From assembly GCF_002250565.1 (NCBI RefSeq), contig NZ_NMVJ01000007.1:62001-126000 (forward strand): a DNA stretch of 64,000 bases, written 5' to 3'. A program made the translations under genes and the position numbers. The notes under the pieces were generated by a model. That model had not been told where the DNA came from and searched no databases. It saw nothing but the letters and a program-made list of their open reading frames with translations. The stretch is from Parenemella sanctibonifatiensis (lineage in GTDB: Bacteria > Actinomycetota > Actinomycetes > Propionibacteriales > Propionibacteriaceae). Below, piece by piece: positions 42,325 through 50,595 of this stretch; the stretch's first letter is position 1, and each line of letters begins with the position of its first letter.

Positions 42325-42400
42325 GGGGCCATGGCGCAATTGGTAGCGCATCTGCTTTGCAAGCAGAGGGTTAGGGGTTCGAGTCCCCTTGGCTCCACCA
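42325..42400 (+). tRNA. tRNA-Ala(UGC)
   Basis: A 76-nt cloverleaf with encoded CCA end. The acceptor GGGGCCA pairs with TGGCTCC, the D arm is GCGC..GCGC, the anticodon stem TCTGC/GCAGA encloses the loop TTTGCAA with anticodon TGC at 42358-42360, and the T arm contains GGTTCGAGTCC. TAGACT at 42296-42301 is a plausible -10. Confidence 0.97.
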
Positions 42401-42579
42401 GATCTCGACTCAACGGTCGTCTACGCGCTTGGCGTCGGTGCTGCAGTCGTCGTCAATAGGTCCCCCCGCCGACACTCTCGCCTTGGGCGATGACGCACGC
42501 CGATATGACCGACAGTACTTCGCCCGCGCGACGGTGGGTGACAACGACTGAGCTCGCGTGGACCGTGGCCGCGCCTCCA

Positions 42580-42996
42580 TCAGCGCTCCGCTGGCGGGAC
42601 GTACTCGTGACGAAGATCGCTCACGCGGGCGATGTGGTCGAAGTCGTGGTCGGAGGCCAGCACCGTCGCGCCATTGACGATCGCGTAGCCAGCGATCAGG
42701 ACATCAATGGCCCCGGCCGCCCGAACCAGACCGGCCTCCCACAGGGCTGTCTGCAAGTCCAAGACCAAGGACTCATCCGGGGCACGCTCGAGCGGGAAGC
42801 CCAGCCCGATCCGTTCCCGATACCGCGCGTGCTCCGCCGGTGTCCTGGCGCTGTGGCAGAACTCCAGCACCTGAGGCGGGCAGGTCACGAAGAGATCTGA
42901 CGGCGTCTGCTCAATCCGTCGCAGCCGGGCCGTGATACCGGGGTCGCCAGTCGCGAGCCTCGCCCAGACCGAGTTGTCGACCAAGTAATCCGTCAC
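42580..42996 (-). CDS. vapC: VapC-type PIN-domain toxin ribonuclease
   Basis: A 138-aa PIN nuclease, usually cutting tRNA or rRNA when its antitoxin is lost. Acidic metal ligands are visible in YLVDNSVW (Asp7), the Glu of QVLEFCH, the Asp of GAIDVLIAGYA and SDHDFDHIA near the C-terminus. It starts at GTG 42996, overlapping the antitoxin stop in GTGA. Confidence 0.93.
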   Translation of the reverse strand: MTDYLVDNSVWARLATGDPGITARLRRIEQTPSDLFVTCPPQVLEFCHSARTPAEHARYRERIGLGFPLERAPDESLVLDLQTALWEAGLVRAAGAIDVLIAGYAIVNGATVLASDHDFDHIARVSDLRHEYVPPAER

Positions 42997-43199
42997 GTGA
43001 CCGGCGAGACGATAGGAGCTCCAAGCTCGGCCGGAAGGTCGGTCAGTTCGGCGATGCCGTCGATCATCGCCCCCTTCTGCTTCGATGCGATTAGCCGACG
43101 CAGGGCAAGGTCGAGCACCGCGCGGTTGGACTTCTCTCCCGTCAGTTCCCGAGCACGCTCGATCAGCGCGGGATCCAGGTCAACGCTGGTCATGGCCAT
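42993..43199 (-). CDS. vapB: VapB-type antitoxin
   Basis: A 68-aa protein of the type II VapB group with a ribbon-helix-helix start (TSVDLDPALIERARELTG then NRAVLDLALRRLI) and a toxin-binding tail. CAGGAG lies 7 nt before ATG 43199. The pair is autoregulated in most systems; see the palindrome at 43223-43240. Confidence 0.9.
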   Translation of the reverse strand: MAMTSVDLDPALIERARELTGEKSNRAVLDLALRRLIASKQKGAMIDGIAELTDLPAELGAPIVSPVT

Positions 43200-43222
43200 G
43201 TTCCACTCCTGTCGCCGCAGTC

Positions 43223-43240
43223 CATATGGCTGATTATATG
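43223..43240 (-). promoter_or_regulatory. vapBC promoter and operator palindrome
   Basis: CATAT-N8-ATATG is an inverted repeat that contains a consensus TATAAT (-10) on the minus strand at 43239-43234, 35 nt before the vapB start. Binding of VapBC here would block the promoter. No good -35 was found. Confidence 0.6.
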
Positions 43241-43284
43241 CGCGTGATTAAGTGACCTGCCGACTCCCCTCTCCAGGCCCCTGC

Positions 43285-43320
43285 TTGACACCTTATTGAG
43301 AATGATTATTGTTCTGCCTT
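43285..43320 (+). promoter_or_regulatory. Promoter overlapped by a Fur/Zur-like box
   Basis: TTGACA at 43285-43290 and TATTGT at 43307-43312 (16-nt spacer) form a good promoter. Between and over the -10 lies TGAGAATGATTATTG (43297-43311), matching the Fur-family pattern TGANAATNATTNTCA except at its last two bases. Transcription would start near 43319-43321, at the GTG of the methyltransferase. AT-rich sequence like this is rare in the window. Confidence 0.65.
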
Positions 43321-44044
43321 GTGACGGATGACTACCGGGCGACCGCCGGCGCGTACGACCTGATCGCCGAGGCGTACGTGGCGGGGCAGGTCGCGGCGAT
43401 CGACCAGTGGCTGCCCACGGTTGACCCCGACCACGGCGCGGTGCTCGACATCGGGTGCGGATCCGGCCGTCACCTGGCCCACGTCCTCGATGCTCCCGAC
43501 CGCGCAGGCGATCGGGTTGGAGCCCAGTGATGCGATGCGGTCGCTGGCGATCGGCCGGCTCGCAGTCCGGCCGGACTGGCGGGATCGGGTGACCGTACGC
43601 CCCGAGGGTGCCTTGACCGCCCCGCTTCCCGACCACCTCAGCGGCGTGATCATGCTCGGCGTGTTCGGCCACTTCGCCCCGTCCGAACGCACCGATCTGG
43701 TCACCCGGCTGGCGACCCGGCTGCCCGCGGACGCGGCGATCCTGCTGGACCTTCAACTGCCGGAATACCCCACCGAGGTGCCCCGCTACCCGTTCGCCGA
43801 CACCCACCTGGGTGCGCTGCGCTACCGCGGGTTTGCCGAAGGTACGCCGGCAGGTGGCGAAACGATGCGGTGGCAGATGACCTATCAGACCCTCGACGGC
43901 GAGGCGGTCATCGAGCAGCAGACCACCGAGACCAAGTTTCACCACCCCTCGCACCAGCAGGTGCGCGAGCACATGCGCGCCCACGGCTTCGCCCTGAGCC
44001 GGCTGCCGGAGACGACCTACTGGCTTGCTCGCCGGACCGGCTGA
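43321..44044 (+). pseudogene. Class I SAM-dependent methyltransferase, frameshifted
   Basis: The first part (43321 to about 43505) reads TDDYRATAGAYDLIAEAYV and the SAM-binding motif VLDIGCGSGRHLAHVLD; from about 43508 the protein continues in the +1 frame as AIGLEPSDAMRSLAIGRL to the stop at 44044 and ends TTYWLARRTG. Removing one G in the GCAGGCGATC context (about 43504-43513) restores a continuous ~240-aa enzyme, so the break is one base. It may be a sequencing error or true decay. The GTG start coincides with the predicted transcription start, so the mRNA may be leaderless. It is the first gene under the Fur/Zur-like box and precedes the ABC importer by 29 bp. Its methyl acceptor is unknown. 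Confidence 0.8.
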
Positions 44045-44073
44045 GCAGTGAACCGACCGACAAGGACACCCAC

Positions 44074-45585
44074 ATGAAACGACGGACGTTCGCCCTGATC
44101 GCGGGCGCGGCAGCCACCGGCTTGGCGTTGGGAGGCTGCGCGCGTACGCCCAAAGCCACCGGCGGCCCGCAGAGCACGCTGCGGATCGGGGCGCTGGGCA
44201 ACACCACCGACAGCCTGGCTCCACTCACCGTGAACGGGTTCGCCGACTACATCGCGGTCGGGCACCTCTACGAGATGCTGGTCGAATTGCGCGACGGCGT
44301 CGCCCATCCGACCCTCGCCCACGACATCACGTCCAACGCCGACGCCACCGAATGGACGATCACGCTCGCCGACGGCGCCACTTTCAGCGACGGTCGCCCG
44401 GTGACCGCGGCCGACGTGGCGTACAGCCTCGCCCTGCACGCCGACCCGATCGCGAGCCCCAACTACGCCAGCTTCTACCAGGACGTTGACGTGGCAGGTC
44501 TGCGGATCGTCGACGACCAGACCTTGGTGGTGCCGTTGACCCGGCCCCGCGGCGACTTCGTCACCACGATCCTGGCCTTCGCCTCCTTCGTCTTTCCGGA
44601 CGGATTCGACGACTGGGCCAATCCGATCGGGTCGGGTCCCTATCGGCTCGTCAGCTACGCCGCCGGCGAGCAGATCGTGCTGGAAGCCCGTGATGACCAC
44701 CGCGCCGGCATCCCATCGATTCAGCGCCTCGAGATCATCGTGATCGGTGATCCGCAAACCCGGATGAATGCCCTCAAGAGCGGCGAGATCGACTTCGCGA
44801 CCCGGGTGGATCCGGTGATCGTGCAGGCCGAAGCCGGCAACCCCGACGTCGTGATCCATCGCGGCGGCGAGGGGGACTCGCAGGTGATGGGCCTGGAGAT
44901 GAACGTGCACCAGGCGCCGTTCGACGACCCACGGGTCCGACTGGCGATGAAGCTCGCCATCGATCGGCAGCAGCTGGTCGACATCGTCTTCCTCGGGGAA
45001 GGCTTCGTCGGCAACGACCTGGTCGGGCTCGGCCTGGCGGGCTACAACACCGCCATCCCGCAGCGCGGCCAGGACCCTGAGCGGGCCCGGCAACTCTTCG
45101 CCGAGGCGGGTGTCAGTGAGGTCACCATCCGGACCGCTGAGGTCACGCCCGGACTGACCCGCGCGGCGGAGCTGTACGCCGAGCAGCTCGCGGCAGTCGG
45201 GGTGCACGCTACGCTCGAACCGGCCGATCCGACCAGTTTCTTCGCCGATTTCGAGGTGCTGCTGTCCACCCCGTTGCAGTCGATGTACTACATCAACCGC
45301 GACGCCGGCGCCTACCTGGGCAGCTTCGGTGGCTCAACCGGCTTCTTCAACATCTCCGGCTATGCCCCAGCAGACTTCGACACGTTGCTGCTGGAGGCCC
45401 AGTCCACCGCGGACGCCGCCGCCCGGACCGAGCTGTTCAACCGGGCCCAACGGCAGATCTGGGACGACGGCGGCACCATCCTGTGGGGCTATCAGGCGGT
45501 GCTCAGCGCCCACCCGCCGGGCCTTGAGGGCGTCTATCTGTCCCAGGGCGTACCGATCTTCAGCAGCGCCACCTTCACCCGGTGA
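44074..45585 (+). CDS. ABC transporter substrate-binding lipoprotein, family 5
   Basis: A 503-aa SBP_bac_5 protein, the group that binds peptides, nickel chelates, heme or metallophores. The signal MKRRTFALIAGAAATGLALG is followed by the lipobox Cys (LGGC). Conserved parts include YEMLVELRDG, DGATFSDGRPVTAADVAYSL and DDPRVRLAMKLAIDRQQLV. Family position, linked methyltransferase and the Fur/Zur-like box favour a metal-complex ligand; an oligopeptide is the alternative. The permease gene starts within the stop codon (TGATG). Confidence 0.9.
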   Translation: MKRRTFALIAGAAATGLALGGCARTPKATGGPQSTLRIGALGNTTDSLAPLTVNGFADYIAVGHLYEMLVELRDGVAHPTLAHDITSNADATEWTITLADGATFSDGRPVTAADVAYSLALHADPIASPNYASFYQDVDVAGLRIVDDQTLVVPLTRPRGDFVTTILAFASFVFPDGFDDWANPIGSGPYRLVSYAAGEQIVLEARDDHRAGIPSIQRLEIIVIGDPQTRMNALKSGEIDFATRVDPVIVQAEAGNPDVVIHRGGEGDSQVMGLEMNVHQAPFDDPRVRLAMKLAIDRQQLVDIVFLGEGFVGNDLVGLGLAGYNTAIPQRGQDPERARQLFAEAGVSEVTIRTAEVTPGLTRAAELYAEQLAAVGVHATLEPADPTSFFADFEVLLSTPLQSMYYINRDAGAYLGSFGGSTGFFNISGYAPADFDTLLLEAQSTADAAARTELFNRAQRQIWDDGGTILWGYQAVLSAHPPGLEGVYLSQGVPIFSSATFTR

Positions 45586-46535
45586 TGGCCGGCACACGCG
45601 GTGTAGGCCTGGTCGCCCGCGCCGCGTGGGTGCCCGTCAGTGCGGTCTTGGCCGGCAGCCTGACCTGGCTGGCAGTGACGCTACTGCCGGGCGATGCCGC
45701 GGTTCGCATCCTGGGCCCGAACGCCACCCCCGAGCGGCTCGCCGAGCTGCGTGCCCGCCTCGGCCTGGACCGGCCGGTCGCCGAACAGCTGAGCGACTGG
45801 CTGGTCGGCCTGCTCACCGGCGATCTCGGCACCAGCGCGCTGACCGGCGAACCGATCACCGGCCTGGTGCTGTCCCGGCTGGCCGATTCCGCCCTGCTGG
45901 CCGGCATCGCCGCAACCATCGCGTTGGTCGTCGGGATCGGCCTCGGCACGCTGGTCGGGCGCGTACGCCGGGGCCGGGCCTGGGCGTACGCCACCCTGAT
46001 CAACGCCAGTGCGGTCCCGGACTTCGTCATCGGCGCGGTGGCGGTCGGGCTGCTGGCGCTGTCATGGCGACTAGTGCCGGCCCTGTCGTTGGTCCCGCCC
46101 GGCCAGACGGCGGTGAGTCGGCCGGAGATCTTGGTCATCCCGGTGCTCGCGCTGGCAATCCCGATCACGATCTGGATCGCCCGCCACCCGGCGGCGGCGG
46201 TGGCCCGGCAGGCGGATGCGCCCCACGTCCGCGCCGCGCGGCTGCTGGGCGTGTCCGAGGCGAGCGTGGTCCTCCGGCATCTGCTGCCGGCGGCCTTGGC
46301 GCCGCTGGTGCAGCTGTTCGGTTGGATGGTGGCCGTCTTGGTGGGCAGCACGGTGATCGTCGAGCAGCTCGTCGAATATCCCGGCATCGGGTCGCTGCTG
46401 ACCGAAGCGGTCGGCAACCGCGACGTCACCGTGGCCACCGCGATCGTGACGGTGCTCGCGGCTGTCGTGGCGGTGGCGGTGTTCGTCTGCGACCGGCTCG
46501 CCGTGCGGATCGACCCGCGGCTGGCGGCGTCATGA
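45585..46535 (+). CDS. ABC transporter permease, DppB/NikB-like
   Basis: A 316-aa first permease of the family-5 importer with six helices. ARLLGVSEASVVLRHLLPAA is the coupling loop; VEYPGIGSLLTEAVGNRD near the end is the DppB signature. It overlaps its neighbours by 1 and 4 nt. Confidence 0.9.
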   Translation: MAGTRGVGLVARAAWVPVSAVLAGSLTWLAVTLLPGDAAVRILGPNATPERLAELRARLGLDRPVAEQLSDWLVGLLTGDLGTSALTGEPITGLVLSRLADSALLAGIAATIALVVGIGLGTLVGRVRRGRAWAYATLINASAVPDFVIGAVAVGLLALSWRLVPALSLVPPGQTAVSRPEILVIPVLALAIPITIWIARHPAAAVARQADAPHVRAARLLGVSEASVVLRHLLPAALAPLVQLFGWMVAVLVGSTVIVEQLVEYPGIGSLLTEAVGNRDVTVATAIVTVLAAVVAVAVFVCDRLAVRIDPRLAAS

Positions 46536-47313
46536 AGCGACTTCGTCCGCTGATCGCGATGGCCGCGATCCTGGTGCTCGTCGGTTGCGCGCCGCTGCTG
46601 TCGGGATTGTTGCCGCAGGGGCGCACCCGGCCCTATCGGGCCCCCGATGCCGAGCATCTGCTGGGCACCGATGCGCTCGGCAACGATGTGCTCGGCCAGC
46701 TGCTGGCCCACGCACCGGCGACGTTCGGCGTGCCCGCAGTGGCCGCGCTGGTCCTCGCGGTGCTCGGCTCGGCATCGGGGTGTTGCTCGGTCTGGCCCCG
46801 GCCGGCGTACGGTCGGCCGTCTCGCGGGCCGGGGACGTGATCGTGATCGTTCCGCCGGTGGTGGTGACCCTGGTGGTCGTGCTCGGCTTCGGCGCCACTC
46901 CGGTGTCGATCGTGGTCGCCGTCGTGCTCGGGGCGGTGGTCATCGTCGTACGCGTGCTGTCGGCCGCGACCGCGCAGCTGCGTCGCGCCGGGTGGGTCGA
47001 GGCGGCCTCCGGTTTCGGAGACCCACCGTGGAGGATCGTGGTGCGGGACATCGTCCCGGGGCTGGCCGCCATCATCATCGCCGAGACCTCGCTGCGCTTC
47101 CTGGCCGCGATCCAACTGGTGGCGGCGCTCAGCTTCCTCGGCTTCGCGGCCGGCTTGGGCAAGACCTGGGCGAGCGCCATCCGCGACAACATCACCGGGT
47201 TTCCGCTGAACCCGTGGGCATCCGTGGCGCCGGGCCTGGCCCTGGTGGTCTGCGTCTCCGGGTTGGCGCTGGTCGCTGAACGCGCCGGCGAGGCGGAAGG
47301 AGCGCGGCCGTGA
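46532..47313 (+). pseudogene. ABC transporter permease, DppC/NikC-like, frameshifted
   Basis: The N-terminal part MKRLRPLIAMAAILVLVGCA through HLLGTDALGNDVLGQLL runs from 46532 to about 46778; the rest (IGVLLGLAPAGVRSAV, the coupling region VEAASGFGDPPWRIVVRDI, LSFLGFAAGLGKTWA) continues in another frame to 47313. One base missing in GGCTCGGCATCGG (about 46769-46781) explains the break; adding a G gives a continuous ~260-aa permease. All signature motifs are otherwise kept. It overlaps genes on both sides by 4 nt. Confidence 0.85.
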
Positions 47314-48662
47314 CGCTGCTGGCCTGCGATGGCGTACGCCTCACCGCGCCCGATGGTCGGGTGCTCCTCGACAAGCTGGACCTCGCAGTATCGCTCGGGG
47401 ACCGGCTCGCCGTGATGGGGCCGTCCGGGTCAGGCAAGACGACGCTGCTGCGCGCCATCCTCGACACGTTGCCGCCGGGGTTCGAGTACGCCGGCGAGAT
47501 CCGGCTCGACGGCGCCGTCCATCGACCCGGGGCCCGGGACACCCGGGCCCGGATCATCCGCACCATCGCTACCCTGCCGCAGGATGCCGGCGGGAGCCTG
47601 ACGCCGACGATGCGGGTCGGGGCGTTGGTGCGCGAGGCCGCGCCGGGCCGGGACCGGCAGCGGGTGACCGAGGTGCTCGCGATGGTGGGGCTGCCGTCGT
47701 CTCGGGAGTTTCTCCGCCGACGCCCGTGGCAGCTGTCAGGAGGTCAGCAACGTCGGCTGGCGCTGACGCGGGCGCTGGTGCGGGATCGGCCGCTACTGGT
47801 CCTGGACGAACCGACCGCGGGGCTCGACCCCGAATCGCGCCGGCAGGTGCTCCAAGTGCTCGGTGATCTGTCCCGCGAGCTCAGTTCGGCCCTGCTGCTC
47901 GTGACCCATGACCGGGCCGCTGCTCAGACGCTGGGCTGCGACATCCACGACCTGGCCCCCGTCGTTGCAGCGACAACCGCGAGGCAGCGGCGTACGCCGG
48001 CACGGTCGGCTCAGAGCGTCCTCGCGCTGCGCGACGCCACGCTGGTCAGTGCCGCCGGCGACACCATCGCCGAACGAGTGAACCTGGACCTGCGGGCCTG
48101 CGAGATCACGGCGCTGCGCGGGCCCAGCGGCGAGGGCAAGACCAACCTGGCGCGCACCATCGCAGGGTTGCTGCCGCTGCGGGCGGGCACCCTCGAGTTG
48201 CACGGCGCGCCGCTACCAAGCGGGCTCCGGGACCGTACGGTGGCGCAGCGGCGGGCCCTTCAGCTGGTGCGGCAGTCCGCCGATGACGCCTTCAATCCGC
48301 GGCGCAGCATCCGGCAGTCTCTGCACGACACGCGACCCAACATCGACCCAGCCACGCTACTGGCCGCGTTGGATCTGAGCCCTGACCTACTGGAGCGGCG
48401 GCCCCACCAGCTCTCCGGTGGGCAACGCCAGCGGCTCGCGCTGGTGCGGGCGCTCAGCGTGGCTCCTGAGGTGCTGGTCCTCGACGAGCCGACCTCAGCG
48501 CTCGACCACGCGGCCGCCCAGCGGGTGATCGCGGCGGTCCGGGCCGCTGCCGAACGGGGCGCCGCGGTGCTCCTCATCACTCACGACGACTCCCTCGAGG
48601 CGGACAACTTCGATCGCACCCTCCTGCTGCAGGGTGGGCAACTGCGCGAGGCTCTAAGCTGA
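47310..48662 (+). CDS. ABC transporter double ATPase, DppD-DppF/NikDE fusion
   Basis: A 450-aa fusion of both ATPases of a family-5 importer. Domain 1: GPSGSGKTTLLRAI, LSGGQQRRLALTRAL, LLVLDEPTAGLD. Domain 2: GPSGEGKTNLARTI, LSGGQRQRLALVRAL, VLVLDEPTSALD. Each is shorter than free-standing DppD or DppF and lacks their C-terminal oligopeptide-transporter extension with Cys residues. Start GTG overlaps the preceding stop in GTGA. Confidence 0.92.
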   Translation: MTLLACDGVRLTAPDGRVLLDKLDLAVSLGDRLAVMGPSGSGKTTLLRAILDTLPPGFEYAGEIRLDGAVHRPGARDTRARIIRTIATLPQDAGGSLTPTMRVGALVREAAPGRDRQRVTEVLAMVGLPSSREFLRRRPWQLSGGQQRRLALTRALVRDRPLLVLDEPTAGLDPESRRQVLQVLGDLSRELSSALLLVTHDRAAAQTLGCDIHDLAPVVAATTARQRRTPARSAQSVLALRDATLVSAAGDTIAERVNLDLRACEITALRGPSGEGKTNLARTIAGLLPLRAGTLELHGAPLPSGLRDRTVAQRRALQLVRQSADDAFNPRRSIRQSLHDTRPNIDPATLLAALDLSPDLLERRPHQLSGGQRQRLALVRALSVAPEVLVLDEPTSALDHAAAQRVIAAVRAAAERGAAVLLITHDDSLEADNFDRTLLLQGGQLREALS

Positions 48663-48684
48663 CGGCAACCAGGAGGCGCTCCCC

Positions 48685-49059
48685 ATGACCACTGATTCCG
48701 GCCCCGCCGTCCCCGTGCTGCGCATCCAGGACGTGGCGTTGGCCACCGAGTTCTACGTCGATTACCTCGGCTTCGGCATCGAGTGGGAACACCGCTTCGA
48801 GCCCGGCCTGCCGCTCTATGCGCGGATCCGCCGCGGCGACACGGTGCTGGACCTGTCCGAGCACCACGGGGACGGTACGCCGGGCACCGTCGTGTGGATC
48901 CCGATCGCCGACGCCGAGTCCTTCCACGCCGAACTGGTCGCCCGGCCCCACCGCCGCCTGCGCCCCGGGATCGACACTGACGCCCCGGGCGGCCCGACCA
49001 TCCAGGTCATCGACCCGTTTGGCAACACCCTGCGCTTCTGCCAGCCCAGCCGCGGCTGA
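48685..49059 (+). CDS. VOC-superfamily protein, glyoxalase/bleomycin-resistance type
   Basis: A 124-aa single-domain VOC protein with two beta-alpha-beta-beta-beta units: VPVLRIQDVALATEFYVDYL at the start and VIDPFGNTLRFCQP at the end. Members bind antibiotics or act as small metal-dependent enzymes. AGGAGG lies 9 nt upstream. It follows the importer operon by 22 bp and may share its transcript. Confidence 0.88.
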   Translation: MTTDSGPAVPVLRIQDVALATEFYVDYLGFGIEWEHRFEPGLPLYARIRRGDTVLDLSEHHGDGTPGTVVWIPIADAESFHAELVARPHRRLRPGIDTDAPGGPTIQVIDPFGNTLRFCQPSRG

Positions 49060-49112
49060 CGACAATCCGGCCAACAGGATGCAGTTGAGGCTGGTGGCGA
49101 CGCGGGATCAGT

Positions 49113-50417
49113 TCACTCAGCCGACTCAGCCTGGTCCGGCGCCGGACCTTCGGGAGCGGAATCCAGCTCGGGCGAGGCGTCATCCTTCCCCCGGCGCTGG
49201 AGGCGCTCCCCGGCACCCACCAGTAGCCTCCCGGTGCCCGACTTCGCGCCGTCAACTGCCTTGCTACCGAAGCGCCCGATCGCCTTGACGCCTCGCTCGG
49301 TCGCGCCGACCGCGCCGTCCCGCACCTCGCCCGCCGCCGAACGCCACGATCGCGCTTCGATGGTGGCCCGGTCATCGTCGATGCCCAGCTTCTGGTGGAA
49401 GACGACAACGTCGTTGGCGACTTCGTTGCCTGACCGCACCACTCGGCCCGCCTTGAGTGGGTTGAAGAGCACCTTCTCATTGGCGCCTGTCACGGCAGCA
49501 TCCATGCGCGACAGCAGGCGCGAGGTGACGGCCGAGATGTCGTCACGCCGCTTGGCGCGCGCCGCCTTGAGTGCCGTGCGGTGGCGATCGACATCATCGG
49601 GACTGGAGTCCAGCACCCGGTCGAGCTCAAGAATGTCGAGGCCGTCCTGGAGCTGGAAGCAGCGCGCGATCACGGCGAGCCACTCCTCGACCGTGGTCTC
49701 GGCAGCGCCGGCAATCTTCGCGAGGTCCCCCACCGCTGACTTCGTCTCCATCTTCTTCGCGATGCCATCGAGCATCAACAGGGCGTACGCCTGCGTGGTG
49801 GCGATGGTCTGGGCAGCGCCGTGGAGGTTGGACCAGGTCACCTCGGAGACGCGGCCCACGTGTTCGCGCTTGTGGATCGCATCGTCGATGACCCGGCCGA
49901 CGCCGATCATCTGGGCGATCTCGGCGTTCTTCTGCGCCAGCAGGATGTCGTCGACCTTCTCGTCGATGACTTCGAGATACTCGGTGATCTCCTCCATGGT
50001 CTGCTCCATTGCGAGCTGAGCCATGATCCCCGCCGCACCCGCCAACATGGCCGGGTTGGTCAGCATCGACCCAACCGAACCCGGCTTGGTGAACTCCAAG
50101 ATCTTGGTGATCTTGCCCTTGGGATCAGTGAGGATGGTGCGCGCGACGCCGTCCGACGAGCCCGTCATCGTCCGACTGATCTTGAGGGCCTTGGCGGAGT
50201 CCTCAGTGAGCTTGATCCACCGACCGGATTCGGCTGCGACCTGCGAGCCGGTCTGGGCGAGCCCGGAGCCCGACTTCATCGCAGAGCCAAGCCTCTTCTG
50301 CAGTTGCAGGTCCTTCGACGGCACCCCCGCCGACGACAGGAAACGGTCAACAACAGCGGCATCGCCGATGACAGCGAGTCCGTCGCCGTCACTGAAAATC
50401 TCAAGTTCGTCGCTCAC
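49113..50417 (-). CDS. Unrecognised helical protein with central coiled coil
   Basis: A 434-aa protein I cannot assign. The short N-domain (SDELEIFSDGDGLAVIG) looks beta-rich; a Gly/Ser/Thr-rich linker follows. A mildly hydrophobic helix (NPAMLAGAAGIMAQLAMEQ, about 145-165) leads into a charged coiled coil (EEITEYLEVIDEKVDDILLA), then long helices to about residue 340, and a C-terminal Gly-Lys-Ser-rich tail ending in acidic residues. The layout recalls helical pore-forming or membrane-binding proteins but no motif proves it. Start GTG 50417 follows AAGGGTGGGGG; the frame open to 50687 overlaps the flavin oxidoreductase gene. No partner gene is evident. Confidence 0.6.
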   Translation of the reverse strand: MSDELEIFSDGDGLAVIGDAAVVDRFLSSAGVPSKDLQLQKRLGSAMKSGSGLAQTGSQVAAESGRWIKLTEDSAKALKISRTMTGSSDGVARTILTDPKGKITKILEFTKPGSVGSMLTNPAMLAGAAGIMAQLAMEQTMEEITEYLEVIDEKVDDILLAQKNAEIAQMIGVGRVIDDAIHKREHVGRVSEVTWSNLHGAAQTIATTQAYALLMLDGIAKKMETKSAVGDLAKIAGAAETTVEEWLAVIARCFQLQDGLDILELDRVLDSSPDDVDRHRTALKAARAKRRDDISAVTSRLLSRMDAAVTGANEKVLFNPLKAGRVVRSGNEVANDVVVFHQKLGIDDDRATIEARSWRSAAGEVRDGAVGATERGVKAIGRFGSKAVDGAKSGTGRLLVGAGERLQRRGKDDASPELDSAPEGPAPDQAESAE

Positions 50418-50595
50418 GACCCCCACCCTTCTGGGGCGAAGGTGCCCCGCGAGAAAAATGGTAACCGAGCCCACTGACATTGTTCGGCCACCGTGATAGA
50501 TCCAGCCGCGGCTGAGGGCGTACGCCGCTGGGAACAGAACCCCGATCCTCGACGTTGCGGCTGTGGCCCCGACCCAGTAACGAAGGATCTTATTG

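Noticed and set aside
42401-42579. Second tRNA or small gene downstream of tRNA-Ala
   Set aside because: No further cloverleaf and no frame with a ribosome site; only the 3' end of vapC approaches.
42490-42900. Plus-strand frame over vapC
   Set aside because: Opposite a clear PIN-domain gene; no ribosome site and no family resemblance.
43490-43520. Programmed frameshifting in the methyltransferase
   Set aside because: No slippery heptamer or following pseudoknot is evident; a single-base indel is simpler.
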